Positions 7,458 through 16,642 of a stretch of 64,000 nucleotides of DNA are shown one piece after another. Made by a program: the position numbers and the translations under genes. The notes under the pieces were generated by a model. It had not been told where the DNA came from. It did no database searches and saw only the letters and a program-made list of their open reading frames with translations. The DNA comes from Patiriisocius sp047730165 (GTDB lineage: Bacteria; Bacteroidota; Bacteroidia; Flavobacteriales; Flavobacteriaceae), in contig NZ_CP159834.1 in the NCBI RefSeq assembly GCF_047730165.1, positions 992,001 through 1,056,000 of the forward strand, written 5' to 3'. Each line of letters starts with the position of its first letter. Positions within the stretch are counted from its first letter, which is position 1.

Positions 7458-9918
7458 GTGAGTGTGTGTTAGATAAAAAAGCTAAAGTCTTTGGTTCATT
7501 TGGGAGCAAATCAAAAAAATTGTCGCTAAAATGACCACCTTCTTCCGAATATAAAAATACATCTTTTTGAAGTGTCTCACTTTTTAAAGTGATTTGAATT
7601 CCTGTTGGCACTTTTATCATAGTTGCATTAATGCCTCCATTTGATAGAGTTAAATCTTTCGGCGAAACAAAATAATGGAGTGCGTGTGTGTCGTCAAAAT
7701 ACACCTTTGCAAAGGTTGAGGTACGATCAAAATTAATGTTGGATAAATTTACTTCATACACCACTTCATTTTTTTCATTGAAGGTGCTAACAGATTTGGT
7801 TTCTGTCTGGTGTAAAATGGTTCCATTCATATCGTAAAACACTACGTAGATATCATTTGTAACTAGCTTAGGACTGTCGTCAACCACTTTGATTTTTAGG
7901 ATATTGTTTTCTTCAAATGGGACAATCAATCTGTTTTTAAAAGCGCGTTTAGCCTCGTAGTGCAATGCTTTCCAGTTGCCCAACCCATCAATGCTTGACC
8001 ACGAAACCACGGGCCAGCAATCGTTCAATTGCCAATACAATGTCCCCATATTATAAGGCTTAGCAGCTCGGTGTGCACGGATGCCTTTACTTATCCCATA
8101 CGCTTGAAGGAGTTGACTTACATACACATAATCTTCATCGTTTGTAGGAACTGGAAAGTCACGCTCCATATATTCTTTGATCAATTGAAAGCCGCGGGCG
8201 TGTTTTTGATGGGTAGCAAAACTGGGATGATTGAGATCAATACTATCTTGCGCTGTAAAGTATTTTATAGCTTCATAACTAGGGAAGGACTGGAAACCAA
8301 ACTCACTCATAAACCGGGGTACTTCTTCCTCAAAATGCTCAAAGGGATAACCATCATGCCAGACCCACCAGTCGTGTGCATCGCCTTCAAATTGATACCG
8401 CTTATCACCACGGCCATACTTAGGCGAACTTTCCCAATAAGAAATAGATGGGCTCAAACTATCCACCACTTTAGGTAAGAGCTCATTAAAAACGGCTTGG
8501 TAGCTATTCCATATTTCTTCTTTTTGCGATTCGGTTTTATCTGCTTGCCAACCCCAGCGATGCCACCCTTCGCTGTTTTCGTTATTACCGCAATAGAGAG
8601 CGATACTTGGGTGTTGTCGCAAGCGCTTAACGTTATCGACTGCTTCGGCTTTTACGTTCGCTAAAAAATCTTTATCACCGGGATACATCGCGCAAGCAAA
8701 CATAAAATCTTGCCAGATGAGGATTCCTTTTTCATCACAGAGGTCATAGAATAGGTCATCTTCATAAACGCCTCCTCCCCAAACACGAAGCATATTCATA
8801 TTTGCTGCTACCGCATCAGACAATAATTTCTGTCGCTCTTCTGGGAGGACATCTGCCAGAAATATATTTTGCGGGATGTAGTTGGCTCCTTTCATATAGA
8901 TCGGTTTTCCATTAAGCTTAAAATAGAAACTCTCACCTATGCTATCTTTTTCTGTCATCAATTCTATGGTGCGGATTCCTACTTTTGACTTCTTAAAATC
9001 AAGAACGCGTTGGTCTTGTCGTAACTGAATACGATACTCATACAAGTTTGGCTTACCTAAATTGTGCGTCCACCAGAGTTTAGGTTCTTTAATCTCTAAG
9101 GGCAAAATATAGGTTGTGGTTGAAGGGTCTAACGGAACACGTTTTTTATGAGTTTCTCCAGTGCTTAGGTTTTCTACCCAGATATCATACATCCCTTTTT
9201 TTATACAATCAATAGTCAGATGTGCATTAAGCTTGGCCTTCTCTTTGGAAATACTAACGGTCTCAATAAATGATTCTTGTAATCTCACTTTGTCATAACT
9301 TACTAAAGAAACATCACGCCAGATCCCAATGGTTTTAATAGTAGGTCCCCAATCCCAACCGTATTGGAATTGTGGTTTTCTGATAAAGACTCTGGGAGAT
9401 TCTGGGAGGGTGTAGTTGAGGTCTGATTCCTTAGCCCTCTCAATACCTTCAGGGTTAGTAAAAACTATTTCTAAAGTATTATGCTCTTTAATAATTCTTG
9501 AAACATCAAACTCAAAGGTTCTAAATGCATTTTCAGTAGTGCCAATAAGGTTGTCGTTTAATCTTATTGATGCGTAGGTGTCTAGTCCTTCAAATTTTAG
9601 ATAGTGATTTTGCTTTGTTACTATTTCCGAAGAAACATCAAATTCTTTTTTATAAACCCAATCACGCTCGCTTACCCATTGAATGCTGTCTTCATTGTTT
9701 AGCTTAAAAGGGTCGGGAATTTGACCTAGGTTTAATAGGTCTTTTTGAACACATCCAGGCACTGTGCTGTTATTCCACATCGAGATGTTATCTGGCATGG
9801 GATAGCTGTAATCTGCAAATTGCCAATCACTACCACTGAGCGATACCGTTGAGTTTGGAGATTCTTTGCAGGAGAAAAAACAGCTAATAATTAAAAGGGC
9901 GGACAGCAAATTTCTCAT
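7357..9918 (-). CDS. Lipoprotein beta-mannosidase-like GH2 hydrolase
   Basis: Predicted exo-beta-mannosidase. The ATG at 9918 is chosen because it gives a lipoprotein signal (MRNLLSALLIISCFFSC); starts further up add 37 residues of non-signal sequence. Domains: sugar-binding jelly roll with WQFADY and YKKEFDV (about 25-180), Ig-like sandwich, TIM barrel with acid/base Glu in CGNNENSEGW (E447) and nucleophile Glu in FMSEFGFQS (E539), then C-terminal sandwiches ending GHFSDNFFDLLP. These motifs fit the mannosidase branch of GH2. Its last 101 bases overlap the start of the GH20 gene in another frame. Sequential action with GH20 on Man-GlcNAc-GlcNAc is likely (inference). Confidence 0.9.
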   Translation of the reverse strand: MRNLLSALLIISCFFSCKESPNSTVSLSGSDWQFADYSYPMPDNISMWNNSTVPGCVQKDLLNLGQIPDPFKLNNEDSIQWVSERDWVYKKEFDVSSEIVTKQNHYLKFEGLDTYASIRLNDNLIGTTENAFRTFEFDVSRIIKEHNTLEIVFTNPEGIERAKESDLNYTLPESPRVFIRKPQFQYGWDWGPTIKTIGIWRDVSLVSYDKVRLQESFIETVSISKEKAKLNAHLTIDCIKKGMYDIWVENLSTGETHKKRVPLDPSTTTYILPLEIKEPKLWWTHNLGKPNLYEYRIQLRQDQRVLDFKKSKVGIRTIELMTEKDSIGESFYFKLNGKPIYMKGANYIPQNIFLADVLPEERQKLLSDAVAANMNMLRVWGGGVYEDDLFYDLCDEKGILIWQDFMFACAMYPGDKDFLANVKAEAVDNVKRLRQHPSIALYCGNNENSEGWHRWGWQADKTESQKEEIWNSYQAVFNELLPKVVDSLSPSISYWESSPKYGRGDKRYQFEGDAHDWWVWHDGYPFEHFEEEVPRFMSEFGFQSFPSYEAIKYFTAQDSIDLNHPSFATHQKHARGFQLIKEYMERDFPVPTNDEDYVYVSQLLQAYGISKGIRAHRAAKPYNMGTLYWQLNDCWPVVSWSSIDGLGNWKALHYEAKRAFKNRLIVPFEENNILKIKVVDDSPKLVTNDIYVVFYDMNGTILHQTETKSVSTFNEKNEVVYEVNLSNINFDRTSTFAKVYFDDTHALHYFVSPKDLTLSNGGINATMIKVPTGIQITLKSETLQKDVFLYSEEGGHFSDNFFDLLPNEPKTLAFLSNTHSLEKIHYKTLNNLLSKSNRPQAPSIIFCDFSIPN

Positions 9919-9946
9919 CGGTCTAAGATAAATAATTTGATGCGTT

Positions 9947-10273
9947 TTACTCAGGTTTAGGGAATAGCTTTTTATTTTCTGAACCATAAACGCGTTCCAC
10001 TCTAGCAATCTCAATTTTATAACTAGCATACCATTTATCTCTGCCTAGTTTTTGAGCTTGCTGATGATCTAGGTTTGCTTTCCAGGCGAGAATTGCTTGT
10101 TCGCTTTCCCAGTAGCTTACGGTGACGCCCACAGCTTCTCGAGCACTTTCTAAGCCTAAAAAACCAGGTTGTTTTTTTGCTAGATCCTCCATCTTCAATG
10201 CCATTTCTTCGTAGCCTTCGTGATCTTTTGTGAGGATGCTAGTAAATATTACGGCATAATATGGTAGGGTCAT
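9947..10273 (-). CDS. Antibiotic biosynthesis monooxygenase (ABM) domain protein
   Basis: Single dimeric alpha/beta ABM domain, 108 residues. Recognised from YYAVIFTSI, the PGFLGLESAR stretch and VSYWESEQAILAWK, the usual ABM core. Members range from heme-degrading or quinone-forming monooxygenases to proteins of unknown role; no heme-binding Asn pattern that would prove a heme oxygenase is evident. It lies 5 bases from the end of the bestrophin-like gene and upstream of the GH2 gene, so is probably in the same transcript. Confidence 0.85.
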   Translation of the reverse strand: MTLPYYAVIFTSILTKDHEGYEEMALKMEDLAKKQPGFLGLESAREAVGVTVSYWESEQAILAWKANLDHQQAQKLGRDKWYASYKIEIARVERVYGSENKKLFPKPE

Positions 10274-10278
10274 TTTAC

Positions 10279-11334
10279 TTAAAATTGGGTGTGATGTCTT
10301 GCTTCAAACTGTTCTGGAATTTCAGTATTGTCTTCGCCTAAGTTTTGTCTTAAATCTATTTCAATCCCTCGAGCAATTGTAGAAATAGGAACGTCATTTG
10401 GAGTCCCTTCAAAAGGGTTTTCACCCGTTCTCCCTATTCGTTCCATTGTATGAAAAATCCAAGCTACAATTACATAGAAAGGGATGGATAACCAAACAAA
10501 TAAATCGCCCATTAAGGGTTTGCTCTCTGCGATATTAGTTCCTATTTCTGCAAATTGTGGGATCATTGCCAATGGCAAAATTAGAATAAAGATCCAGACA
10601 AAGAAATGGTTTAAGGTGGCATAATGTCTAGGGTAAGGAAAGTTTTTAATGCGTTCGCTCTTGCCTTGGAGTGTTAAAAGCTCTGCGAGTAATGCTTCCA
10701 ATTCTAAAAATGAAAACTCCCAAATAATTCCTTTTTCTTTTAAAGCTCGTAGATGATGTGATTGTAAATATTGTAAAGCAGTTTGCTTGTTACTCTTACT
10801 CATTACATAGTTAAAGTCGCTTTCTGTGATGTATGACTTTATATCTTCTTCCAGGGTCGAATCCATTTCTGGAGGTCTAAAACCCCACTCTCTATTTGTT
10901 CTATGTTTTGCTGTTGTCTCCCATTCTTTGGGCATACGCATGGCGTGACGTAAAGCAGTCATCCATGCAATGTGACGATAGGTTAGTGTTTTAATTTCCT
11001 TTTGCAATTCTTTCTTCTCAATAGGATTAAGCGCATGCTCATTGGTCACCATATCTTGAAGGAGCATACCAAAAGTACGCGAGGTATTTACGATTCCTCC
11101 CCAAATTTTACGTGCCTCCCAGATTCTATCATACGACGCGTTATTTTGAAAACCGACCACAAAAGCTACGGCCGTACCAATAAGTGCTAAAGGGGTCCAC
11201 GGTATTTTTAACCAGTATAAATCGAGAAAATAATACCCCGAAACATATGCCGTTATGATCAGCACAAATGATATGGTCTCATACCGAGTCCATATGACCA
11301 TTTCACGTGTTGTATAGGTCTTTTTAGTATGCAT
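10279..11334 (-). CDS. Bestrophin-like anion channel (UPF0187 family)
   Basis: Inner-membrane protein of 351 residues, related to bacterial bestrophins that form pentameric ion channels. Two N-terminal transmembrane helices (about 19-60) lead into the family signature GFQNNASYDRIWEARKIWG; a second hydrophobic pair lies around 240-295 (FFVWIFILILPLAMIPQF and the following segment), and the soluble C-terminus has the ENPFEG...DVP stretch typical of the family. Ion specificity cannot be read from sequence. It starts a short minus-strand run with the ABM gene. Confidence 0.9.
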   Translation of the reverse strand: MHTKKTYTTREMVIWTRYETISFVLIITAYVSGYYFLDLYWLKIPWTPLALIGTAVAFVVGFQNNASYDRIWEARKIWGGIVNTSRTFGMLLQDMVTNEHALNPIEKKELQKEIKTLTYRHIAWMTALRHAMRMPKEWETTAKHRTNREWGFRPPEMDSTLEEDIKSYITESDFNYVMSKSNKQTALQYLQSHHLRALKEKGIIWEFSFLELEALLAELLTLQGKSERIKNFPYPRHYATLNHFFVWIFILILPLAMIPQFAEIGTNIAESKPLMGDLFVWLSIPFYVIVAWIFHTMERIGRTGENPFEGTPNDVPISTIARGIEIDLRQNLGEDNTEIPEQFEARHHTQF

Positions 11335-11375
11335 AATTATTTAGTAAAGTGTTAGTACATGGTTTCAAAAATACA

Positions 11376-11754
11376 TCAATTAGTAGAGAATCGCTTATAA
11401 ATCAACCCAACAACCCAGTTGCCAAATGGAAAATACAAACCAAAAAATAGCGCCATCCCCAGCGTAAAATTGAGGACATCAAAGAGTTGCCCAATGCTAT
11501 TATTAAGATAGGCATAACTCGTTTCAAAACCATATGCATTGCTCAAGAAACGGTCTTCCTTTTAGTAGGATAGAAATGGGGATCATATAGAAGCCATAAC
11601 AGGTAAGTACTTTCCGCCAGTTATTAAATTTTGCTATCTCTGCCCAGCTACTAATAGCTTCCATCCCAAATCACCAACGGATAAATATAGCTAGATATAT
11701 AAGGTAGAATGAAAGTGGTGCTTCTTTGAGTGGTTTTAAAAAATCTTTTAGCAT
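11376..11754 (-). pseudogene. Broken small membrane-protein gene (stop and frameshift)
   Basis: Starting from an ATG 3 bases after the asparaginase stop codon, the frame reads MLKDFLKPLKEAPLSFYLIY, meets a TGA at 11671-11673 in the context FIRW-stop-FGMEAISSWAEI, resumes, then shifts frame near an AAAAGG run (about 11565) into EDRFLSNAYGFETSYAYLNN and ends after FGNWVVGLIYKRFSTN. Joined, it gives about 126 residues with three hydrophobic stretches. One base change (TGG to TGA, Trp to stop) and one indel explain it. I do not recognise the family. Sequencing error is possible but two independent lesions favour decay. Confidence 0.75.
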
Positions 11755-11757
11755 AGT

Positions 11758-12861
11758 TTATTCTTTAGCATATATTCCAACAATCAATTCACCTTCCGCA
11801 TTCATATGTGCACGATACATACCAGCAGTATTAAACTCCATGGTTACGTTTCCGTCTTTATCAATAGCGACAATGCCGCCATCACCACCTAAAGCAGGAA
11901 CTTTTTCCTGAATCACCTCACGAGCTGCTTCTTCTAGACTTACTCCTTTATATTCCATCATTGCTGAAATGTCATGAGCCACCATCGCTCTAATAAAATA
12001 CTCTCCCCATCCTGTAGAAGAAACGGCACAAGTCGCATTATTAGCGTAGGTGCCTGCGCCTATTATAGGAGCATCACCTATTCTATTCCATCTTTTGTTC
12101 GTCATTCCTCCGGTAGATGTTCCCGCGGCAAGGTTTCCGTTCTTGTCGAGTGCGGCACAACCTACAGTCCCAAACTTTGAATCCTTCATATAAGGGTCTT
12201 TCGCAAAAAAACTTGTAGTCCCATCACCGTCAGTTTGCTTTTCTCGCTCTTGTGTTCTCAATAAGGATTGCATTCTATTTTCTGTATAGAAATAAGATGG
12301 GTCTACAAGCTCAAACCCTTTGAGTGCTGCAAATTCTTCTGCACCGGTACCACTTAACATTACATGTTGAGACTGGGTCATCACAGTAAGCGCAAGATTA
12401 ATTGGGTTTTTAATTCTAGTGACACTAGAAACAGCACCTGCGCTAAGGGTCTCTCCGTCCATCACAGAGGCATCCAGTTCATTTCTTTTTTCATGGGTAA
12501 AGACAGCACCCTTGCCCGCATTGAATAATGGAGAGTCTTCCATTATATTAATAGTCTTGGTAACGGCGTCCAATGCAGTGCCTCCATTTTTAAGAATTTC
12601 GTGCCCCACTCTTATGGCTTCTTCAAGCTTTTGCTGGTAGGCTAGCTCTAACGAATCTGTCATATTCTTCCTTAGAATAGTACCCGCCCCCCCGTGAATT
12701 ACAATCCCAAAGTTGTTTTCGGCCTTTTCAGCGTGCATTTCATCGATATTTTCTTCACTTAGTGTAGGAATTGACGTTTTAGCGTTGCTTTTATCTCCAT
12801 TTTTACAGTTAAAGAGTGTTAAAAACACGATTAAAAGCATTAAAACTTGAACATTTCTCAT
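11758..12861 (-). CDS. Lipoprotein isoaspartyl peptidase/L-asparaginase (Ntn hydrolase)
   Basis: Self-cleaving Ntn hydrolase that removes isoAsp residues from dipeptides and hydrolyses asparagine. The ATG at 12861 gives an SPII signal ending LTLFNC, so it is a lipoprotein in the periplasm rather than the cytosolic E. coli IaaA form. The catalytic Thr is T232 in FGTVGCAALD, followed by GNLAAGTSTGGMTNK and RIGDAPIIGAGTYANN, which bind substrate. The alpha chain starts with GIVIHGGAGTI. The RIGDAP...STGWGEYFIRA pattern fits the plant-type/IaaA branch better than glycosylasparaginase, though activity on GlcNAc-Asn is not excluded. It heads the minus-strand run containing the broken gene. Confidence 0.9.
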   Translation of the reverse strand: MRNVQVLMLLIVFLTLFNCKNGDKSNAKTSIPTLSEENIDEMHAEKAENNFGIVIHGGAGTILRKNMTDSLELAYQQKLEEAIRVGHEILKNGGTALDAVTKTINIMEDSPLFNAGKGAVFTHEKRNELDASVMDGETLSAGAVSSVTRIKNPINLALTVMTQSQHVMLSGTGAEEFAALKGFELVDPSYFYTENRMQSLLRTQEREKQTDGDGTTSFFAKDPYMKDSKFGTVGCAALDKNGNLAAGTSTGGMTNKRWNRIGDAPIIGAGTYANNATCAVSSTGWGEYFIRAMVAHDISAMMEYKGVSLEEAAREVIQEKVPALGGDGGIVAIDKDGNVTMEFNTAGMYRAHMNAEGELIVGIYAKE

Positions 12862-13014
12862 ATATTTTGGTTTAGAGCTTAAAAGTACAACTTTCACCAT
12901 AAACACTAGGCTTGTATAGGGAAAAGCACAGGTCATATTCTTGTAAAATCGCTTAAAAACACGATTAAATGTATTAATTATCTGTTAAAGTGTATTATAT
13001 GTAAGATAATACCT

Positions 13015-13022
13015 TATATTTG
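13015..13022 (+). promoter_or_regulatory. -7 promoter box of the CAP lipoprotein gene
   Basis: TATATTTG matches the Bacteroidota -7 consensus TAnnTTTG and lies 36 bases before the chosen ATG. No clear TTG at -33 spacing. It also argues against the TTG at 13020 as a start codon. Confidence 0.55.
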
Positions 13023-13058
13023 AAACAGCATCAACCCTCAAATCTGATGTCCCTACTT

Positions 13059-13562
13059 ATGAAGCTTTTAAAAACTACACTATTTACTCTTTTATTACTT
13101 TGCACTGTAGCTTCTTGCTCAAAAGACCCAATTGCAGAGCAAACAGCAGATTTTACCATTGATCTTACATTGGCAGAACAAAATGACGCACAATTTGCAC
13201 TAGAAGTTTTAACCTTAATAAATGAGCACAGAACATCAATAGGTATTGATGTGATAAAGATAGGAAGTCAGTTTTCTTCTGCTTACGCCGTAGAACATAC
13301 TAATTACATGATTGATATGAGTCAGATAAACCACGATCGTTTTGGGTTTCGCTCTGCCGCTCTACAGAGCACAGGGGCTCATCAAGTGGGTGAAAATGTG
13401 GCATACGGTTATAATACGGCAGAATCTGTTGTAAATGCTTGGCTTAACAGCCCATCGCACAGAAACAACATAGAAGGCAATTATACGCACTCTGGCTTTG
13501 GTATCAAAAGATGCGCTGAAAGTAACACTTATTATTTCACACAATTATTTTACAAAGTATAA
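13059..13562 (+). CDS. CAP/SCP-domain lipoprotein
   Basis: Exported lipoprotein of about 167 residues. Signal peptide with lipobox CTVASC, then a single CAP (SCP/PR-1) domain: ALEVLTLINEHRTSIG, NHDRFGFRSAAL, VGENVAYGY, SPSHRNNIEG and HSGFGIKRC. The His/Glu cavity residues (H in NHDRF, E in GENVA, H in PSHRNN) are all present. Functions of bacterial CAP proteins are mostly unknown. An ATG twelve bases upstream is an equally possible start. It is a single gene with its own promoter box and terminator. Confidence 0.87.
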   Translation: MKLLKTTLFTLLLLCTVASCSKDPIAEQTADFTIDLTLAEQNDAQFALEVLTLINEHRTSIGIDVIKIGSQFSSAYAVEHTNYMIDMSQINHDRFGFRSAALQSTGAHQVGENVAYGYNTAESVVNAWLNSPSHRNNIEGNYTHSGFGIKRCAESNTYYFTQLFYKV

Positions 13563-13605
13563 AACAATACTACAAAACATACGAATACCTACTGATATCT
13601 TAAAT

Positions 13606-13640
13606 CCCTAAAACCACTTCCCCCAAAGATGGTTTTAGGG
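13606..13640 (+). terminator. Rho-independent terminator after the CAP gene
   Basis: Perfect 11-bp arms (CCCTAAAACCA at 13606-13616, its complement at 13630-13640) followed by a T-rich run. Confidence 0.8.
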
Positions 13641-13867
13641 TTTAGTTTTTTGTCTTAATTTTACTTCGGAAATGGGAATGATTCGGGATATGTTTACATT
13701 TTATTCTTCGCTATGTAGAGCACTTCTTTACTAATCGCTAGCCATTCTCGAATGTAGCATTCATATCCAGCCTATAATATTTCCGAAGTAATAAAGGCCT
13801 TTCAAATTCTTGCTTTTAAGGTTCGCTTGTTTTCCCTACCTTTATAATCCACTTAAAAACATACGTG

Positions 13868-14404
13868 ATGGCGATACAAAAACCGTTCAACCTCAATGCT
13901 TGGGTAGAAGAAAATAGAGATACTTTAAAGCCACCTGTAGGCAACAGAAATTTATACAAAGATGCCGGTGATTATATAGTGATGATTGTTGGTGGCCCCA
14001 ATGCTCGCAAGGACTATCATTATAATGAGACAGAAGAGTTATTCTTCCAGTTAGAAGGGCGCATACAGGTCCATATCCAGGAAGATGGGAAGAAAAGAAC
14101 CATGGAGCTCGGTCCAGGAGACATGTATTTACATCCAGCAAAAGTGCCACATTCGCCAGTGCGAGGAGATAATTCTATAGGGCTTGTTGTAGAGCGTAAA
14201 CGTCAAGACCTTGATGGAAAAGATGGTTTAATGTGGTTCTGTGATACCTGTAATGACAAACTACACGAAGTCTATTTCCCATTAAACGATGTGGAAAAAG
14301 ATTTTCTACAACACTTCAAGGATTTCTATGGAAGCAAAGATTTAAGAACCTGTAATAATTGCGGTACTGTGATGGAAGTGGATGAGCGGTTTACAGCAGA
14401 TTGA
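13868..14404 (+). CDS. nbaC: 3-hydroxyanthranilate 3,4-dioxygenase
   Basis: Opens the ring of 3-hydroxyanthranilate to 2-amino-3-carboxymuconate semialdehyde with Fe(II) and O2, in the kynurenine pathway (tryptophan breakdown or quinolinate/NAD synthesis). Cupin fold with iron ligands from the DYHYNETEELFFQLEG segment and HPAKVPHSPVR; arginine and glutamate contacts around RTMELGPGD. The C-terminus keeps the rubredoxin-like zinc site (CDTC near 146 and CNNC near 170) seen in bacterial enzymes. A GTG 3 bases upstream is an alternative start. The other kynurenine genes are not in the window. Confidence 0.96.
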   Translation: MAIQKPFNLNAWVEENRDTLKPPVGNRNLYKDAGDYIVMIVGGPNARKDYHYNETEELFFQLEGRIQVHIQEDGKKRTMELGPGDMYLHPAKVPHSPVRGDNSIGLVVERKRQDLDGKDGLMWFCDTCNDKLHEVYFPLNDVEKDFLQHFKDFYGSKDLRTCNNCGTVMEVDERFTAD

Positions 14405-14430
14405 ACTTAATCATTTATTACGATAATAGC

Positions 14431-14461
14431 ATGGCTCGTTTCTTTTCAAGGAACGAGCCAT
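14431..14461 (+). terminator. Terminator after the dioxygenase gene
   Basis: ATGGCTCGTT and its complement AACGAGCCAT form a 10-bp stem with an 11-base loop, followed by TTTCTTTTA. Confidence 0.8.
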
Positions 14462-14624
14462 TTTCTTTTATGTGATTTTACAATATCGTATCTTCGCGCC
14501 ACGGTTTCAACCCGTTAACATTCACGAAGAAATTCTGGGTGTTTAAAGAAATAATAAATTAATATACCGTGTTTGAGAGGGAAGTGATTTCCGTCTTCAC
14601 GCAAATGACAAAAATATAAATACT

Positions 14625-16178
14625 ATGGCAACAGTAGCAAAAGACTTCGGGATGGACGAAGCGTTAAAACAATTAGGTCTTAAAGACGTAAATCACGGAA
14701 CTTCAACAGGGAATACTTCGTATCCCGGTGGCGAAGAAATTTCGTCGTATTCTCCAGTAGATGGTGCTTTAATAGGTAAAGTTACTTCAACAACGAAGGA
14801 CGAATACGAAAAGGTAATTGAAGCTTCTCAAAAAGCATTCTTATCTTTTAGAGCAATGCCTGCACCACAACGTGGAGAAATTGTACGTCAGTTTGGGAAC
14901 AAATTACGTGAGTTAAAAGAACCGTTGGGAAAACTTGTTTCTTATGAAATGGGTAAATCGTTACAAGAAGGATACGGTGAAGTTCAAGAAATGATTGACA
15001 TCTGTGACTTTGCAGTAGGATTATCAAGACAACTAAATGGACAAACAATCCCGTCTGAGCGTCCTATGCACGTAATGCGTGAGCAATGGCATTCTATTGG
15101 TATTGTAGGGATCATTTCTGCCTTTAACTTTCCAGTAGCTGTTTGGGCTTGGAATACAGCTTTGGCTTGGGTTTGTGGTGATGTGTGTGTATGGAAAGGA
15201 AGTGAGAAAGCACCTTTGTGTACCGTAGCTTGTCAAAATATAATTGCGATTGTTTTAAAAGAAAATAACCTTCCAGAAGGTATTTCTTCTATCATCAACG
15301 GTGATTATAAAGTAGGAGAGATGATGACAAAAGACACTAGAATTCCTTTAATTTCTGCTACCGGTTCTACAAGAATGGGACGTATAGTAGGAGCAACAGT
15401 TGCAGAGCGTTTTGGGACATCATTACTAGAATTGGGTGGAAACAATGCGATTATCATTACGCCAACAGCAGACCTTAAAGTGGTGGTGCCAGGAGCCGTA
15501 TTTGGTGCCGTAGGTACTTGTGGACAACGTTGTACTTCTACAAGAAGATTAATCATTCACGAGAGTGTGTATGATAAAGTAAGAGATGCAATTGTAGGCG
15601 CATACAAGCAGATTGTTATTGGGAATCCATTGGATGAAAGCAATCACGTTGGGCCATTAATTGATAAAGAATCTGTAAATACGTATTTAGCAGCTATCGA
15701 GAAAGCAAAAGCGGAAGGTGGAAAAGTATTAGTAGAAGGTGGTGTTCTTGAAGGAGCAGGATACGAAAGCGGATGCTACGTAAAACCAGCCATCATTGAA
15801 GCTGAAAATAGTTTTGCTATTGTACAACATGAAACGTTTGCACCTATTTTATATCTTATGAAATATAGCGGCGATGTTGAAAACGCTATTGACAAACAAA
15901 ACGGTGTTGCACAGGGATTATCAAGTGCAATTATGACAAACGAACTGAAAGAAGCTGAGAAGTTTTTATCATTTGCAGGGTCTGATTGTGGTATCGCTAA
16001 CGTAAACATCGGTACTTCTGGTGCAGAGATAGGTGGTGCTTTTGGTGGAGAAAAAGAAACAGGTGGAGGACGCGAGTCTGGATCTGATGCTTGGAAAGTA
16101 TATATGAGAAGACAAACAAATACAGTTAACTATTCTGATGAGCTGCCATTAGCGCAAGGAATCAAGTTTGATTTGTAG
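14625..16178 (+). CDS. Aldehyde dehydrogenase, ALDH7 (aminoadipate-semialdehyde) type
   Basis: NAD(P)-dependent oxidation of an aldehyde, most likely L-2-aminoadipate 6-semialdehyde in lysine breakdown. 517 residues. The cofactor stretch NFPVAVWAWN and WKGSEKAPL, the LELGGNNAIII motif with the general base, and the nucleophile C303 in GTCGQRCTSTRRL are all present and follow the antiquitin (ALDH7) pattern. The neighbour before it makes a kynurenine-pathway aldehyde, but the enzyme that uses that aldehyde (2-aminomuconate-semialdehyde dehydrogenase) belongs to another ALDH family, and a terminator separates the two genes. Confidence 0.92.
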   Translation: MATVAKDFGMDEALKQLGLKDVNHGTSTGNTSYPGGEEISSYSPVDGALIGKVTSTTKDEYEKVIEASQKAFLSFRAMPAPQRGEIVRQFGNKLRELKEPLGKLVSYEMGKSLQEGYGEVQEMIDICDFAVGLSRQLNGQTIPSERPMHVMREQWHSIGIVGIISAFNFPVAVWAWNTALAWVCGDVCVWKGSEKAPLCTVACQNIIAIVLKENNLPEGISSIINGDYKVGEMMTKDTRIPLISATGSTRMGRIVGATVAERFGTSLLELGGNNAIIITPTADLKVVVPGAVFGAVGTCGQRCTSTRRLIIHESVYDKVRDAIVGAYKQIVIGNPLDESNHVGPLIDKESVNTYLAAIEKAKAEGGKVLVEGGVLEGAGYESGCYVKPAIIEAENSFAIVQHETFAPILYLMKYSGDVENAIDKQNGVAQGLSSAIMTNELKEAEKFLSFAGSDCGIANVNIGTSGAEIGGAFGGEKETGGGRESGSDAWKVYMRRQTNTVNYSDELPLAQGIKFDL

Positions 16179-16204
16179 GAGATAAAATCTCAATTAATAC
16201 CATT

Positions 16205-16237
16205 AAACCTCTCAGAATTATTAATTCTGAGAGGTTT
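16205..16237 (+). terminator. Terminator after the aldehyde dehydrogenase gene
   Basis: Perfect 15-bp arms (AAACCTCTCAGAATT and complement) with a 3-base loop, followed by TTTATTT. Confidence 0.9.
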
Positions 16238-16282
16238 TTTATTTGAGATGTAATTTTTTAATCGGGGTCACGTTTTAGTATC

Positions 16283-16642
16283 GTGAGACATCTTTTCTTT
16301 TTAATGCTATTACTAACTTTAACTGCCTGTCCTCAAAAGGATGATGATACCATAAACTGTACAGAAATATTTGTTTCTGGTCTTACGATACAAGTTAAAG
16401 ACTTAAGTACAAACAACATCATTACTGAAGGAATCACAGTATTAATAGAAGATGGAGACTATAATGAGGAGTTGACTTTTGTTTCAGATACTTTTTTTGG
16501 AGCTGGTGAACGCCCAGGAAATTATACGATTACCGTGAGCGGAGAAGGCTATATGAGGGCAATAGTTGGACCCATAGAAGTGCTTTCAGATGAATGTCAC
16601 GTGATCCCTCAAAGCTTAGAAATTGCCTTAACGCCTAATTAA
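16283..16642 (+). CDS. Small lipoprotein, function unknown
   Basis: About 119 residues. The GTG start gives MRHLFFLMLLLTLTAC, a clear SPII signal (Cys 16); the first ATG would leave no basic n-region. The mature part reads like a single beta-sandwich of the carboxypeptidase-regulatory kind (GLTIQVKDLSTNNIITEGI, then RPGNYTITVSGEGY), with two later Cys that could pair (C27 and C105). No catalytic residues. Stands alone between ALDH and metG. Confidence 0.72.
   Translation: MRHLFFLMLLLTLTACPQKDDDTINCTEIFVSGLTIQVKDLSTNNIITEGITVLIEDGDYNEELTFVSDTFFGAGERPGNYTITVSGEGYMRAIVGPIEVLSDECHVIPQSLEIALTPN

Noticed and set aside
8029..8478. 149-residue frame on the plus strand
   Set aside because: It lies wholly opposite the GH2 catalytic domain, has no known motif, and the GH2 frame has clear active-site residues.
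14625..16178. Aldehyde dehydrogenase as the kynurenine-pathway aminomuconate-semialdehyde dehydrogenase next to the dioxygenase
   Set aside because: Its motifs are those of ALDH7, and a terminator separates the two genes.
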